Shown here piece after piece: positions 28,255-36,415 of a stretch of 64,000 nucleotides of DNA. The notes below the pieces were generated by a model. The model made no database searches. It saw only the letters and a list, made by a program, of their open reading frames with translations, and was not told the DNA's origin. The translations under genes were made by a program, and so were the position numbers. The stretch comes from Pseudothermotoga thermarum DSM 5069 (GTDB lineage Bacteria; Thermotogota; Thermotogae; Thermotogales; DSM-5069), in assembly GCF_000217815.1 (NCBI RefSeq), contig NC_015707.1, positions 1,290,014-1,354,013 on the forward strand, read 5' to 3'. How positions within the stretch are numbered: the first letter of the stretch is position 1; each line of letters begins with the position of its first letter.

Positions 28255-29550
28255 CTATGGGAGAAGAATATATAATATGTAATGCAAAATTTGTCCAATC
28301 AATACGGCCGTTACGGTATGAGGTACTCCTAATTTAACGAACTCCACAAAGGTCACTTTTCTTTCATTTTTTTCTACGATACCCACTGCAACAGCATTAG
28401 CTGCTGCTCCAATATATGTACAATTACCACCTAGACTACCTCCCAATAACAATGCCCACATTAAGGTATAGATATTCATTCCAGAAATCTCGGAGAGCTT
28501 TACTACGAGTGGAATCATAGTAGCAAAATAGGGAATATTATCAATAAACGCCGATATCAGAACAGATGCCCATATTATTATCGAAGATGCAATAACAATA
28601 TTATTTCTACTATATAAGTGTATATAACTTGCTAGTGTATCTATGACACCTGTCTTATAAAGTGCTCCAGTTAATATTGTCATTTCCACTATAAAACCTA
28701 TTGTCAACCAATCTACTGAGACCCGTAGTGGTTCAAGGACATTATTTCTCCTAATCCTCATAATAGTAATTAACAATGCTCCTAATAGTGGAGGGAACCA
28801 TAGAGGGATATTGTATGTAGAGCGTATACTGAGTAGTATTACAACTAATGTAAATACTGATATTACCTCTGCAATTAGTACTTTATCCTTGAGATACTGT
28901 TTTTCATCAGGCACTACGAGATTATTGTTGGAATTTTTCTTGTCAATATAGCTTCGTGCTGTGAATAATAATGTTGCTGATGCTACAGGTACTGCTACCA
29001 TAATAATAAAGAATATACTTGGTTTGCCTTTGAATACTATGAAGTCCGTGAAGCTTAAATCAAGCGCTGAAGCAACCATCATACTGGGAGGATCTCCTAT
29101 CATTAATGCTGCACCTACTAGATTAGCTCCAAGTGCTACTCCTACAACAAATGGTACTATACTCACACCCATGCTTCTAGCAATATTGATGGCTATTGGA
29201 GCCAAAAGTATAGTTGTAGATACATTATCAAGTAAAGCTGATATGAGCGAGCCAACGACTGATAGTATATAGAGGGATTTAAAAGGATCTCTACCTACCT
29301 TCTTAACAAATTTAATTGCTATCCAGGCAGCTATTCCAGACTTCTCCATATAATATGCAATAATACCCATTCCAATGAGTAGACATGCCACATTGAAATC
29401 AGCATACCTAATAATATCCTCAGGTGTAAGTACACCAAGAATCAATAAAGCAACTACTCCGAGTAAACCAGCATAAAACCTATGTATTCTACCCCATATC
29501 ACTAGTGAAATTACAACTATGAATACTACTATCGAAATGAGTGCATGCAT
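28255..29550 (-). CDS. ArsB/NhaD-type anion or Na+/H+ transporter
   Basis: A 431-residue membrane protein with about eleven or twelve hydrophobic segments. VGVALGANLVGAALMIGDPPSMMVASALDL is split here as GANLVGAALMIGDPP plus SMMVASAL, a hallmark of the ArsB/NhaD/P-protein superfamily. Near the end GGSLGGNCTYIGAAANAVAVG is the matching motif of the second repeat. It could move arsenite, an anion or Na+/H+; no arsR or other context decides this. Intact frame. The downstream gene converges on it with 14 bases between. Confidence 0.85.
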   Translation of the reverse strand: MHALISIVVFIVVISLVIWGRIHRFYAGLLGVVALLILGVLTPEDIIRYADFNVACLLIGMGIIAYYMEKSGIAAWIAIKFVKKVGRDPFKSLYILSVVGSLISALLDNVSTTILLAPIAINIARSMGVSIVPFVVGVALGANLVGAALMIGDPPSMMVASALDLSFTDFIVFKGKPSIFFIIMVAVPVASATLLFTARSYIDKKNSNNNLVVPDEKQYLKDKVLIAEVISVFTLVVILLSIRSTYNIPLWFPPLLGALLITIMRIRRNNVLEPLRVSVDWLTIGFIVEMTILTGALYKTGVIDTLASYIHLYSRNNIVIASSIIIWASVLISAFIDNIPYFATMIPLVVKLSEISGMNIYTLMWALLLGGSLGGNCTYIGAAANAVAVGIVEKNERKVTFVEFVKLGVPHTVTAVLIGQILHYILYILLP

Positions 29551-29664
29551 TATTGTTGACCACCAGCCTGTGGTAATCTCTTTACTAGAATTTAAAGGTT
29601 TATTTTAGGAATAGATCCCGTTCCTATGCACTATGTCAAGATAATGTGTAATGAACAGTACTAA

Positions 29665-30035
29665 TTAATTACTTATTCTCCGAACTCTCCTCGTGGCTAT
29701 GATATCTACGCCACAAATATCTTCTAGTATTACTTGTCCTATTTCAACTGGTGCCTCTACTACAACATTAACGAGTCTTTTCATTACCTCATCTATACAA
29801 CTCTTGGGTACAGGTTTGCTAGTTATGACTGAAACTGTAGGGAATTCCCTTAACAACCTTTACAACGCTCATGACGTATCGTTGTGGGTTGATTACTTCT
29901 TGTTTGGCATACTCAATACCTCTTGCAATTATATCCTTCAACTTTGATTACTTCATTGCCCTTCATAGTTACCTTTAAAGTACAACTCATAGGACATAGA
30001 ATGCATATCAATTCCTTCTCTACTATTTCATTATT
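29665..30035 (-). pseudogene. DUF1667 small protein, frameshifted
   Basis: The upstream part reads VEKELICILCPMSCTLKV and VEGYNCKR in one frame, GIEYAKQEVINPQRYVMSVV in a second, and LREFPTVSVITSKPVPKSC to the end in a third. Together they spell a DUF1667 protein, a Cys-rich partner of archaeal FAD-linked glycerol-3-phosphate or similar dehydrogenases. It follows such an FAD enzyme here, as usual. Two frame breaks (about 29915 and 29865) disable it. Confidence 0.75.
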
Positions 30036-31118
30036 TTCCAACTAGTACCACCTCTAAGGTAAGTTTGTCAGCTTGTAGATTGGAGAATACATCCTTTTTC
30101 AAGTCTAGAACCATCATTTCGGCTGGTCTAACAGCATTATGGTATATTTTCATCTTTAATTCAGGTACTTGTACGAATACTCTTTTCTCCGGGAATTGCA
30201 CCCTAGCATATATTCTAACGTTTCGTGTTCCACTTACATAGTGTGGAACAAGAAGCCTTATATTGCGACCTTTATGATTGGTTTCCAATCATATATAGGA
30301 ATCCCATTATTTGTCACAAATATATATGCTCCTTCAGCCGCTATTTCGCCCTGAAGCACTACATAATCCACAAGATCATTTACGACAAGAGCATTTCCAG
30401 CGACAAATATTCCAGGTACATTTGTCTCTAAGAGTTCATTCACTACGGGACCTCCAGTTGATGGATCAATAATAACTCCCAGCTTCTCTAGTAGATCAAT
30501 ATTGGGTCTTAATCCAGCTGCAATTATTACTGTGTCGCAAGGTATTTCAAATTCTGTACCTTCAATAGGTCGTAATTTTTCATCTACCTTGGCTACTACT
30601 ACTTTTTCCACCCTTTTCCTACCTATGATTTTCACTACCGCGTGACTTAATAATAGTGGTATATTAAAATCTAATAGACATTGAACAATATTTCTCGTTA
30701 ATCCACCAGGATAAGGCATTATTTCAACTACAGCTTTCACTTTTGCTCCTTCAAGTGCAAACCTCCTGGCCATTATTAATCTTACATCACCAGATCCGAT
30801 GATCACTACTTCCTTTCCAGGTAGAATTCCGTAAATGTCCATTAGCGTCTGTACTTCCCCCGCTGCGTATACTCCGTCTACTCTGCTACCAACTATTCCG
30901 AGTCCGTGGATATTTCTCTCGTGTGCACCAGTGGCGTATATGATAGTTTTACTGAACTAGTTTAGCAACGCCTTTAGGAGATATGATACTAGTTATTTTC
31001 TCATTGAACTTGGAATATTGTATTGAATAGACATGTGCATTAGTAATATATTCCACGTTTAGTTTCTCCATTTTATCGATTAATCTCTGGATGAACTCTG
31101 TTCCTGTTAAGTCCTCTG
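30031..31118 (-). pseudogene. Archaeal FAD/NAD(P)-dependent oxidoreductase, 5' cut and frameshifted
   Basis: The three parts in order are TGTEFIQRLIDKMEKLNVEY with NEKITSIISPKGVAKL; then KTIIYATGAHERNIHGLGI, GVYAAGEVQTLMDIYG, EVVIIGSGDVRLIMARRF and NVPGIFVAGNALV; and finally NIRLLVPHYVSGTRNVRIYA with VRPAEMMVLDL. This is the archaeal flavoprotein type that works with DUF1667 proteins beside glycerol-3-phosphate dehydrogenase. The first FAD-binding GxGxxG region is beyond the segment edge and so is lost. Frame breaks lie near 30950 and 30280. Dead fragment. Confidence 0.85.
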
Positions 31119-32068
31119 ACGTTAACAGAACCCAATGCTTCAACAGCTTGAAGTTTTCTTATTATCGCATGGCGTTTCACCATGTTGTACATTCCAAGTG
31201 CAAGAACGATTGTAACCACAGCTGGTAAACCTTCTGGAACTGCGGCGACGGCAAGGCTAACGGCGGTCAAAAACATCTCAAGAACGGGATTACCTTCCAA
31301 AGTCCCAACGATAAACACAATGGCACATATGGCAAGGATGATTATTCCTATTTGTTTTCCAAGCTTTTCCAAGTTAACTTGCAGCGGTGTTTTTGTTTCT
31401 TCCATCTGTGAAAGCGCTTTTGCTATTTTTCCTATCTCCGTCTCGTTTCCGGTGGCTGTAACAATAGCTTTGCCTCTTCCCCTGCTCACAATCGTTCCAG
31501 AGTAAACCATGTTTTTCCTGTCGCCAATCGGCAGATTTTCTTCATCGATCGCTTGAACGATTTTTTCTACAGGTTGAGATTCACCGGTTAAAGCTGCTTC
31601 ACTGGTCGACAAATTCACGGCTTCTACAACTCTTCCATCCGCTGGAACGTAGTTTCCTGCTTCAAGGATGACAACGTCACCTGGAACAATTTCCCTGGAT
31701 GGAACAGTTTGAACTACGCCATCTCTTATGACTTTGGCCGTCGGAGCTGCCATTTTCTTGAGCAAGGCCAAGGATTTTTCTGCCTTTGCTTCTTGAATAG
31801 TGCTGATTATCACATTCAAAACGACTATTGCCATTATCAAAATTGCATCCACCGTTTCTCCAAACAAAAGCGAAATCACTGCTGCCGCCAAAAGTATGAT
31901 TATGAGAAAGTTCGCAAACTGGGAAAGAAACATTTGAAAAATTGTTCTTCTTTTTCCTTCCTCAAGTTCGTTGGGACCGTATTGTTCTAACATTCTTTTT
32001 GCTTCTTGGCTGGAAAGTCCATTCTGCAGATCGGTGGAAAAATGCTTTAAAATCTCGGAAACGTCCAT
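31119..32068 (-). pseudogene. P-type Ca2+/cation ATPase, N-terminal part
   Basis: About 317 residues: the cation ATPase N-terminal domain (LKHFSTDLQNGLSSQEAKRM, YGPNELEEGKR), the first membrane segments (FANFLIIILLAAAVISLLFG), the actuator domain with AALTGESQPVEK (TGE loop), and the PEGL-containing segment VAAVPEGLPAVVTIVLALGM. It ends at KLQAVEALGSVNV, just where ICTDKTGTLT should follow. The rest of the gene is at 21709-23328. The ATG at 32068 is 15 bases below the KamB-like gene, so the pump gene was the tail of the same operon or was read through from it. Confidence 0.92.
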
Positions 32069-32082
32069 TCTATAAAAGTCTT

Positions 32083-32982
32083 TCAGCTTTCCACACCCCC
32101 GTTTCTCTCAACAACACGAGTTAATAACCTACAAAACTCGTTTTCATTCTGCTCCACATCAACTGTAATTATACCCAACGAAGTCCTCAACTTCGAGACC
32201 AACGGCGTTAAGTCGACCTTGGAAAGTTTGTAATCGTCAAACCTTTTTTCGGGATAACATGGATTAACCGTTATGCATAAAAGCTTTGGCTTTCTTGATA
32301 GCGATATTTTTACCGTATCCAAAACCCCGTCAAGCATCTTTGGCTCAGCGGATAAAAGAAGATGAAACGGAGATTCAACGACAATTGATTCATCCCTTGA
32401 TTCTAAAAGTTTTTGCAAAGTCACCAAACCACGAATCGTTGGTTTTTCCTTGACTGCGGGCAATTGAAAGACTTTCACGAATACTTTCATTTCCAAAAAA
32501 AGCTCTTCTAAATCTGTACTTTTGGCTGCACCTGTTGCGATCACAACGTAATCGACATGTTGAAAAGGCATCATCCTATTCACCGCACCGTCTATCAAAA
32601 AAACGTCAACGTTATACTCTTGAACTTCTTTCAACGCAGTCAACAAATCTTGGCTTGAGCTTGGTCCAACCAAAACAACCGTGCCAGTTTCTTTGACCTT
32701 GTAAAGTCCAACTTCACCCATTGGAGTTTTGAAGCTTAAAGACTTTAAAAACTCCAACTTTGCCGTAGAATGTTTTGCTGCCTTTGCACTTGTAACAACC
32801 AAACAGCCTTCCTCAACGAAAATCTTTGGCTTTGGTAGGCCAGTTACAAAGTCAAAATCTTCTCCATCAAAACCTATACTCGTTACTGCCAACTTTAAAT
32901 TCGAAAGGCATTTCAAAGCAACGTTTAAAGTCGTTGTTTTACCTGTATTTTTTGCCGTGCCAAGTATTCCTATCGTCAACAT
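32083..32982 (-). CDS. KamB-like P-loop protein, probable mutase reactivase
   Basis: A 299-residue protein starting MLTIGILGTAKNTGKTTTLN, a P-loop (GTAKNTGKTT). A later segment YNVDVFLIDGAVNRMMPF gives a Walker-B-like Asp, and VDYVVIATGAAKSTDLEEL follows. To my memory it resembles KamB, the protein found beside lysine 5,6-aminomutase genes and thought to help reactivate the B12 enzyme. Its ATG overlaps the end of the B12-domain gene, which supports this. ATP or GTP use and the reactivase role are inferred; no search was done. Confidence 0.65.
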   Translation of the reverse strand: MLTIGILGTAKNTGKTTTLNVALKCLSNLKLAVTSIGFDGEDFDFVTGLPKPKIFVEEGCLVVTSAKAAKHSTAKLEFLKSLSFKTPMGEVGLYKVKETGTVVLVGPSSSQDLLTALKEVQEYNVDVFLIDGAVNRMMPFQHVDYVVIATGAAKSTDLEELFLEMKVFVKVFQLPAVKEKPTIRGLVTLQKLLESRDESIVVESPFHLLLSAEPKMLDGVLDTVKISLSRKPKLLCITVNPCYPEKRFDDYKLSKVDLTPLVSKLRTSLGIITVDVEQNENEFCRLLTRVVERNGGVES

Positions 32983-34754
32983 AGTCTTACCGTTCCTCTG
33001 CCGTTTCTTCCTGGATTTGCACCTTCTTCTCTTGTTCCAAAAAGTCCTTCGTACAACGAGGCCACAAAGTCTCCTCGTTCTGCAACTTTTTTCAAAGTAT
33101 CGTATATTCCTTGCTTTATCATTTCAGCGTCCTCAAAAGCTTGTTTGGTTGGTTCTATACTTGCCTGTCCAAAGAATCTGAAAGCTTCCGCAACGGCTCT
33201 CAAAGTGTCAATTCTTGCTGAGCTTGTTATCGCTCCCCTCGCGTAAGCTTCGTCTGTGGAAGCAATTGTTATAGCGTCCAAATTCAACGATTTGGCGAGT
33301 GCAGCGTGTAAAGCCGTCGTCATGGCAGATTGAACCCTGTCTTCCGTGTGCGTCATAAAACCAATCGGTTCACCTGGCCAAATCGGCGCATCGATTATAT
33401 CTCTTAAAGCAAACACCTTTCCCGCATTGTAATCAATGTAGTTGTCTTCCATGTACTTGTTTATCATGACATCCGGCGAATAACAGAACAAAGGTTTCAA
33501 AATTGGTTTTGCACCAAGTTTTACACCAAGGTACGCAACCACAAGCATTCCCGCAAAAGCCTTGTGAGCTGGAACTCCCCCGAGTTCTTCGTTTGTTGGA
33601 ATGTCAAACGGCATTCCATAACGTGCTGCCAATTTGATAGCATAAACCCCATCGACGGTCAGTCTCTCCGGGTCTGTGCCTCCATTCAAAGAACCATAGA
33701 CCATGTTGATCTTCGTCAAATCAGCCCCTGCTTTAGCAGCAAGAACAACTGTTTCAGGTGTGTTCAATCCTCTGTGTGCTCGAACACACCACAACGTCGA
33801 TTCTTCTAAAACGGATTTTATAATCTTCAAATTCTCAAAGGTGATGATCGAACCATCCTCTTCATGTGCAAGAAGTCCAGAAAGAAATCCCTCACACCTT
33901 GCTCCCCAAGAAGGGTCAAAGTGAAGAACACCATCCGCCCCCCAAGCTTCGCTTACTTTTATGTGCATTGCATCCATGAATGGACATCCTGTACCGTACT
34001 GAACAAAAACCAACGGTTTTTCGCCAACATGTCTCAAGGACTTCGGTTCTATTTTTACCTTCATCAAGTTCTCTTTGAACCTTTCGTATTCGTCTTGTGA
34101 AATCAACCGAACATGCTTTGGTAAAACGTTGTTTTTGTAAAACTCCCTGACCAAATCGTCCGACAACTTCAAATAATCTTGCGTCAAATCTTCCCCTTCA
34201 AAAATTCTTTCTCTTATCTTAGCCCTTTCCACACCAGGGCTGGTCCTTCTCTCGGCCCAATTCAATATCTGAGATGTTATCTTCTCAAGCAATTCTTCAA
34301 AGGCTGAATCTTTTACTTTGTACGAATAACCTTGTGTTATGTCAAACTTTTTCTTTTTAACAATCTCTTCCTTCTTTTCAACCGTTCTTCCTTCGACAAA
34401 TTCTATAACCTCTTCCCACTTTGTTTTTTCACCAAATCCGGCGTCATACCCAAGCTCAGCCGCCAACTGCGGTGTAACTGCCTTTCCCCCAACCACCACC
34501 TTGCACTTTTTCCTCAAACCAGCAGCATCTATCAAATCGATGAATCTTCCAAGTATTTCGGCAGCGTTGTAACCTACGGTTCTGCTGACCATTATGTAAT
34601 CTGGGTTTTCCTTCAAACATATTTCAACAACTTCTTCAAGCTTCATATCCGGAGGAAGAAGCACCACATCATGCCCACGCTCTGAAAAAATCCTTCTGAG
34701 AATTTTAACTGCAACATCGTGAACAGGGTCCAAGGGTACCAAAACTATCTTCAT
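32976..34754 (-). CDS. B12-binding mutase-like protein, N-terminal B12 domain
   Basis: A 592-residue protein in two parts. Residues 1-120 look like a cobalamin-binding Rossmann domain: PLDPVHDVAVKILRRIF keeps the VHD of the DxHxxG-type loop, and CKVVVGGKAVTPQLAAELGY is the far end of such a domain. The rest is a large TIM-barrel-like domain with FVQYGTGCPFMDAMHIK, VLHFDPSWGARCEGF and WCVRAHRGLNTPETVVLA, ending EGLFGTREEGANPGRNGRGT. That tail recalls the GIFGG...KGLNG end of lysine 5,6-aminomutase alpha. In known lysine and ornithine aminomutases the B12 domain is separate or C-terminal and carries a PLP lysine, which I do not see. Best guess: an aminomutase-related B12 enzyme of new layout. 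Confidence 0.6.
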   Translation of the reverse strand: MKIVLVPLDPVHDVAVKILRRIFSERGHDVVLLPPDMKLEEVVEICLKENPDYIMVSRTVGYNAAEILGRFIDLIDAAGLRKKCKVVVGGKAVTPQLAAELGYDAGFGEKTKWEEVIEFVEGRTVEKKEEIVKKKKFDITQGYSYKVKDSAFEELLEKITSQILNWAERRTSPGVERAKIRERIFEGEDLTQDYLKLSDDLVREFYKNNVLPKHVRLISQDEYERFKENLMKVKIEPKSLRHVGEKPLVFVQYGTGCPFMDAMHIKVSEAWGADGVLHFDPSWGARCEGFLSGLLAHEEDGSIITFENLKIIKSVLEESTLWCVRAHRGLNTPETVVLAAKAGADLTKINMVYGSLNGGTDPERLTVDGVYAIKLAARYGMPFDIPTNEELGGVPAHKAFAGMLVVAYLGVKLGAKPILKPLFCYSPDVMINKYMEDNYIDYNAGKVFALRDIIDAPIWPGEPIGFMTHTEDRVQSAMTTALHAALAKSLNLDAITIASTDEAYARGAITSSARIDTLRAVAEAFRFFGQASIEPTKQAFEDAEMIKQGIYDTLKKVAERGDFVASLYEGLFGTREEGANPGRNGRGTVRLC

Positions 34755-34993
34755 CGCAAATCCTCTCCTTCAAACCATTGGTACTTATCGCCCGGCCTGT
34801 AAACGTAAGCCCTCAACCTAATTCTGGCTGCAAAGCCGTTGTGCTCTACAAAAACAACATCCACATCTTTGAAACCAAGAGATTTCATCAAACTCAATCC
34901 AAGTTCTCGAGCTTGATCTTCACTTTCGGCAAGTAAGGTTGTTTCCAAATCTATTCCGTCTATTACAAATCTTGAAAAGTCCATCTTCATCAC
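34751..34993 (-). CDS. Small protein upstream of the B12 gene, unknown
   Basis: An 80-residue protein (MKMDFSRFVIDGIDLETTLL, then GFKDVDVVFVEHNGFAARIR and a charged tail). No motif is recognised. Its stop overlaps the start of the B12-domain gene, so it is likely made in step with it and may be a small subunit, as OraS is for ornithine aminomutase, though it does not look like OraS. ATG after GAGGTGATGAAG. Confidence 0.6.
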   Translation of the reverse strand: MMKMDFSRFVIDGIDLETTLLAESEDQARELGLSLMKSLGFKDVDVVFVEHNGFAARIRLRAYVYRPGDKYQWFEGEDLR

Positions 34994-35003
34994 CTCATGA
35001 AAA

Positions 35004-35021
35004 GGGGGGCGTATGCCCCCC
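35004..35021 (-). terminator. GC-rich hairpin within the B12/PLP operon
   Basis: A 7-bp all-G/C stem (GGGGGGC and GCCCCCC) with a 4-base loop lies in the 35-base gap after the transporter gene, followed on the minus strand by CTTTTC. Either a partial terminator dividing the operon or an mRNA-end stabiliser. The T run is short. Confidence 0.6.
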
Positions 35022-35028
35022 TGATTTA

Positions 35029-36402
35029 CTACATGAGAATCATGGCAACTATAGTTGCTCCAACAAATCCAAGAACCACAGGCACAAAGTTCTTTCTAGC
35101 GATTTCTTCTGGTCTTGTCTTTGTAACACCAGCAACCGCAATCAACGCCCATGGTACAATTGTTCCACCACCGGTATTGACCGCTGTTAGTTGCCCAAGT
35201 GCTGCAAGTACATCGGCTCTAACTTTTGCAGCAACGCTCAACCCACCAGCCAAAGTACCCATGAGTGGTAAACCGGAAAATCCCGAACCATCAAGACCTG
35301 TTATTGCACCAATGACTGCCTGCATTGGCGCCACAGCGAATCGATTCAAAGGAACTTTTTGAGCCAGCGCTTTACACAGATCAAAGAGTAGCTCTCTTCC
35401 AGATTCTCCAAATATTGCTTTTGCCGGACCTCCACCCATATAGAACAAAGCCGCGATTGCAAAAACAGGTGCAAATATCTTTACTCCAAACATGAAACCA
35501 TCTCTGAGAAATTCAACACCCACCTCAAGTCCTTCCGACTTGTACTGAATCAATGTGAAAACAACAAGCAACAAAGCGGCAGAACCACCGAGCAACGCCG
35601 TTGCATCTCCACCTCTGAGTTTCAATGCGAGCATTAAGATGATATTCACAAGGAAGGTCAACGCCACAACAACAGCCTCGACTTTTGCCAAAGTGGAATG
35701 CTTCAAATTCTTATCCTTGAGTATGCTTTCGCCAAATATCTCTATGTCTTTCTTTGGATCATACCCTTTGTTGGCCTTCATTGTGAAGAAATAGGTCAAC
35801 GGAATAGCAATAACCGCCCAAGTGATGATCAACGGAACCATTGCACTCATAACTTGTCCAACGCTAATTCCAGCTGCTTTTGCCGTCAAAGTTGGTGCAC
35901 CTTGAATTACAAAATCTGTTGTCAAAGAGATACCATACGCAAAGATTGCGATGGAAACACCTGTTGCAACGGGGGAAAGTCCCGCGCTGACGGCAACAGG
36001 AACCAACAAACTACCAAGAAGAGCTACAGACGGTGTTGGCCATATGAAGAGCGCAAGAATAGCTGTGATTATTCCAACAAACCAAAATGCTGACTTTGGG
36101 CCTTTGATTGGTTTACCAAGGATACTTATCAAGACTGCTGCTGCTCCACTTCTTTCCATTTGTTTGGAGAGCGCAACCATCAGGGAGATTACCACAACAA
36201 TGCCCATCAGCTCAACTGCTGTGACGACAATCGCGTTGAAAACCGCTTGAACAGCCCCTATAAAGGATTTTGTGACTGCCCAGGCGACGCACAATGCACC
36301 AATCAAACAGATAAGAGGCGTATCTTTGCGTAGAAACATTGTCACGACAACTGCCGCCATGAAGAACAAATAAAGCCAATGAGCTAAGGTAAGTTCCACC
36401 AT
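35029..36402 (-). CDS. Membrane transporter of the operon (ion-transporter superfamily)
   Basis: A 457-residue protein with about eleven to twelve membrane segments. The opening is LTLAHWLYLFFMAAVVVTMF. IWPTPSVALLGSLLVPVAVS and the second-half GGGPAKAIFGESGREL and GAITGLDGSGFSGLPLMGTL look like the two inverted-repeat re-entrant regions of citrate/gluconate-type (GntP, CitMHS) carriers. It lies inside the B12/PLP operon, so it probably imports the amino acid that the operon degrades. Family placement is by pattern only; the substrate is inferred. Confidence 0.75.
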   Translation of the reverse strand: MVELTLAHWLYLFFMAAVVVTMFLRKDTPLICLIGALCVAWAVTKSFIGAVQAVFNAIVVTAVELMGIVVVISLMVALSKQMERSGAAAVLISILGKPIKGPKSAFWFVGIITAILALFIWPTPSVALLGSLLVPVAVSAGLSPVATGVSIAIFAYGISLTTDFVIQGAPTLTAKAAGISVGQVMSAMVPLIITWAVIAIPLTYFFTMKANKGYDPKKDIEIFGESILKDKNLKHSTLAKVEAVVVALTFLVNIILMLALKLRGGDATALLGGSAALLLVVFTLIQYKSEGLEVGVEFLRDGFMFGVKIFAPVFAIAALFYMGGGPAKAIFGESGRELLFDLCKALAQKVPLNRFAVAPMQAVIGAITGLDGSGFSGLPLMGTLAGGLSVAAKVRADVLAALGQLTAVNTGGGTIVPWALIAVAGVTKTRPEEIARKNFVPVVLGFVGATIVAMILM

Positions 36403-36415
36403 CTGAAATACCCCC

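Larger units (their letters stand above)
23329..31118. other. Archaeal-type DNA segment inserted in a P-type ATPase gene
   Basis: About 7.8 kb whose genes look crenarchaeal (Desulfurococcales-like) and whose codon use (AGG, AGA, CTA, ATA) differs from the flanks. The left edge follows ATPase codons for VKYYV and the right edge follows those for LGSVNV. The segment ends inside an archaeal FAD-oxidoreductase gene, so its right edge is not a natural gene boundary. I found no integrase, transposase, tRNA, inverted repeat or target duplication at its edges. It can be a real horizontal transfer with loss of about 45 bases at the site, or a false join in the assembly. Confidence 0.85.

Noticed and set aside
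23329-31118. Foreign segment as an integrative element or provirus
   Set aside because: No integrase, attachment repeat, tRNA edge or viral gene is visible, and one edge cuts a gene in the middle.
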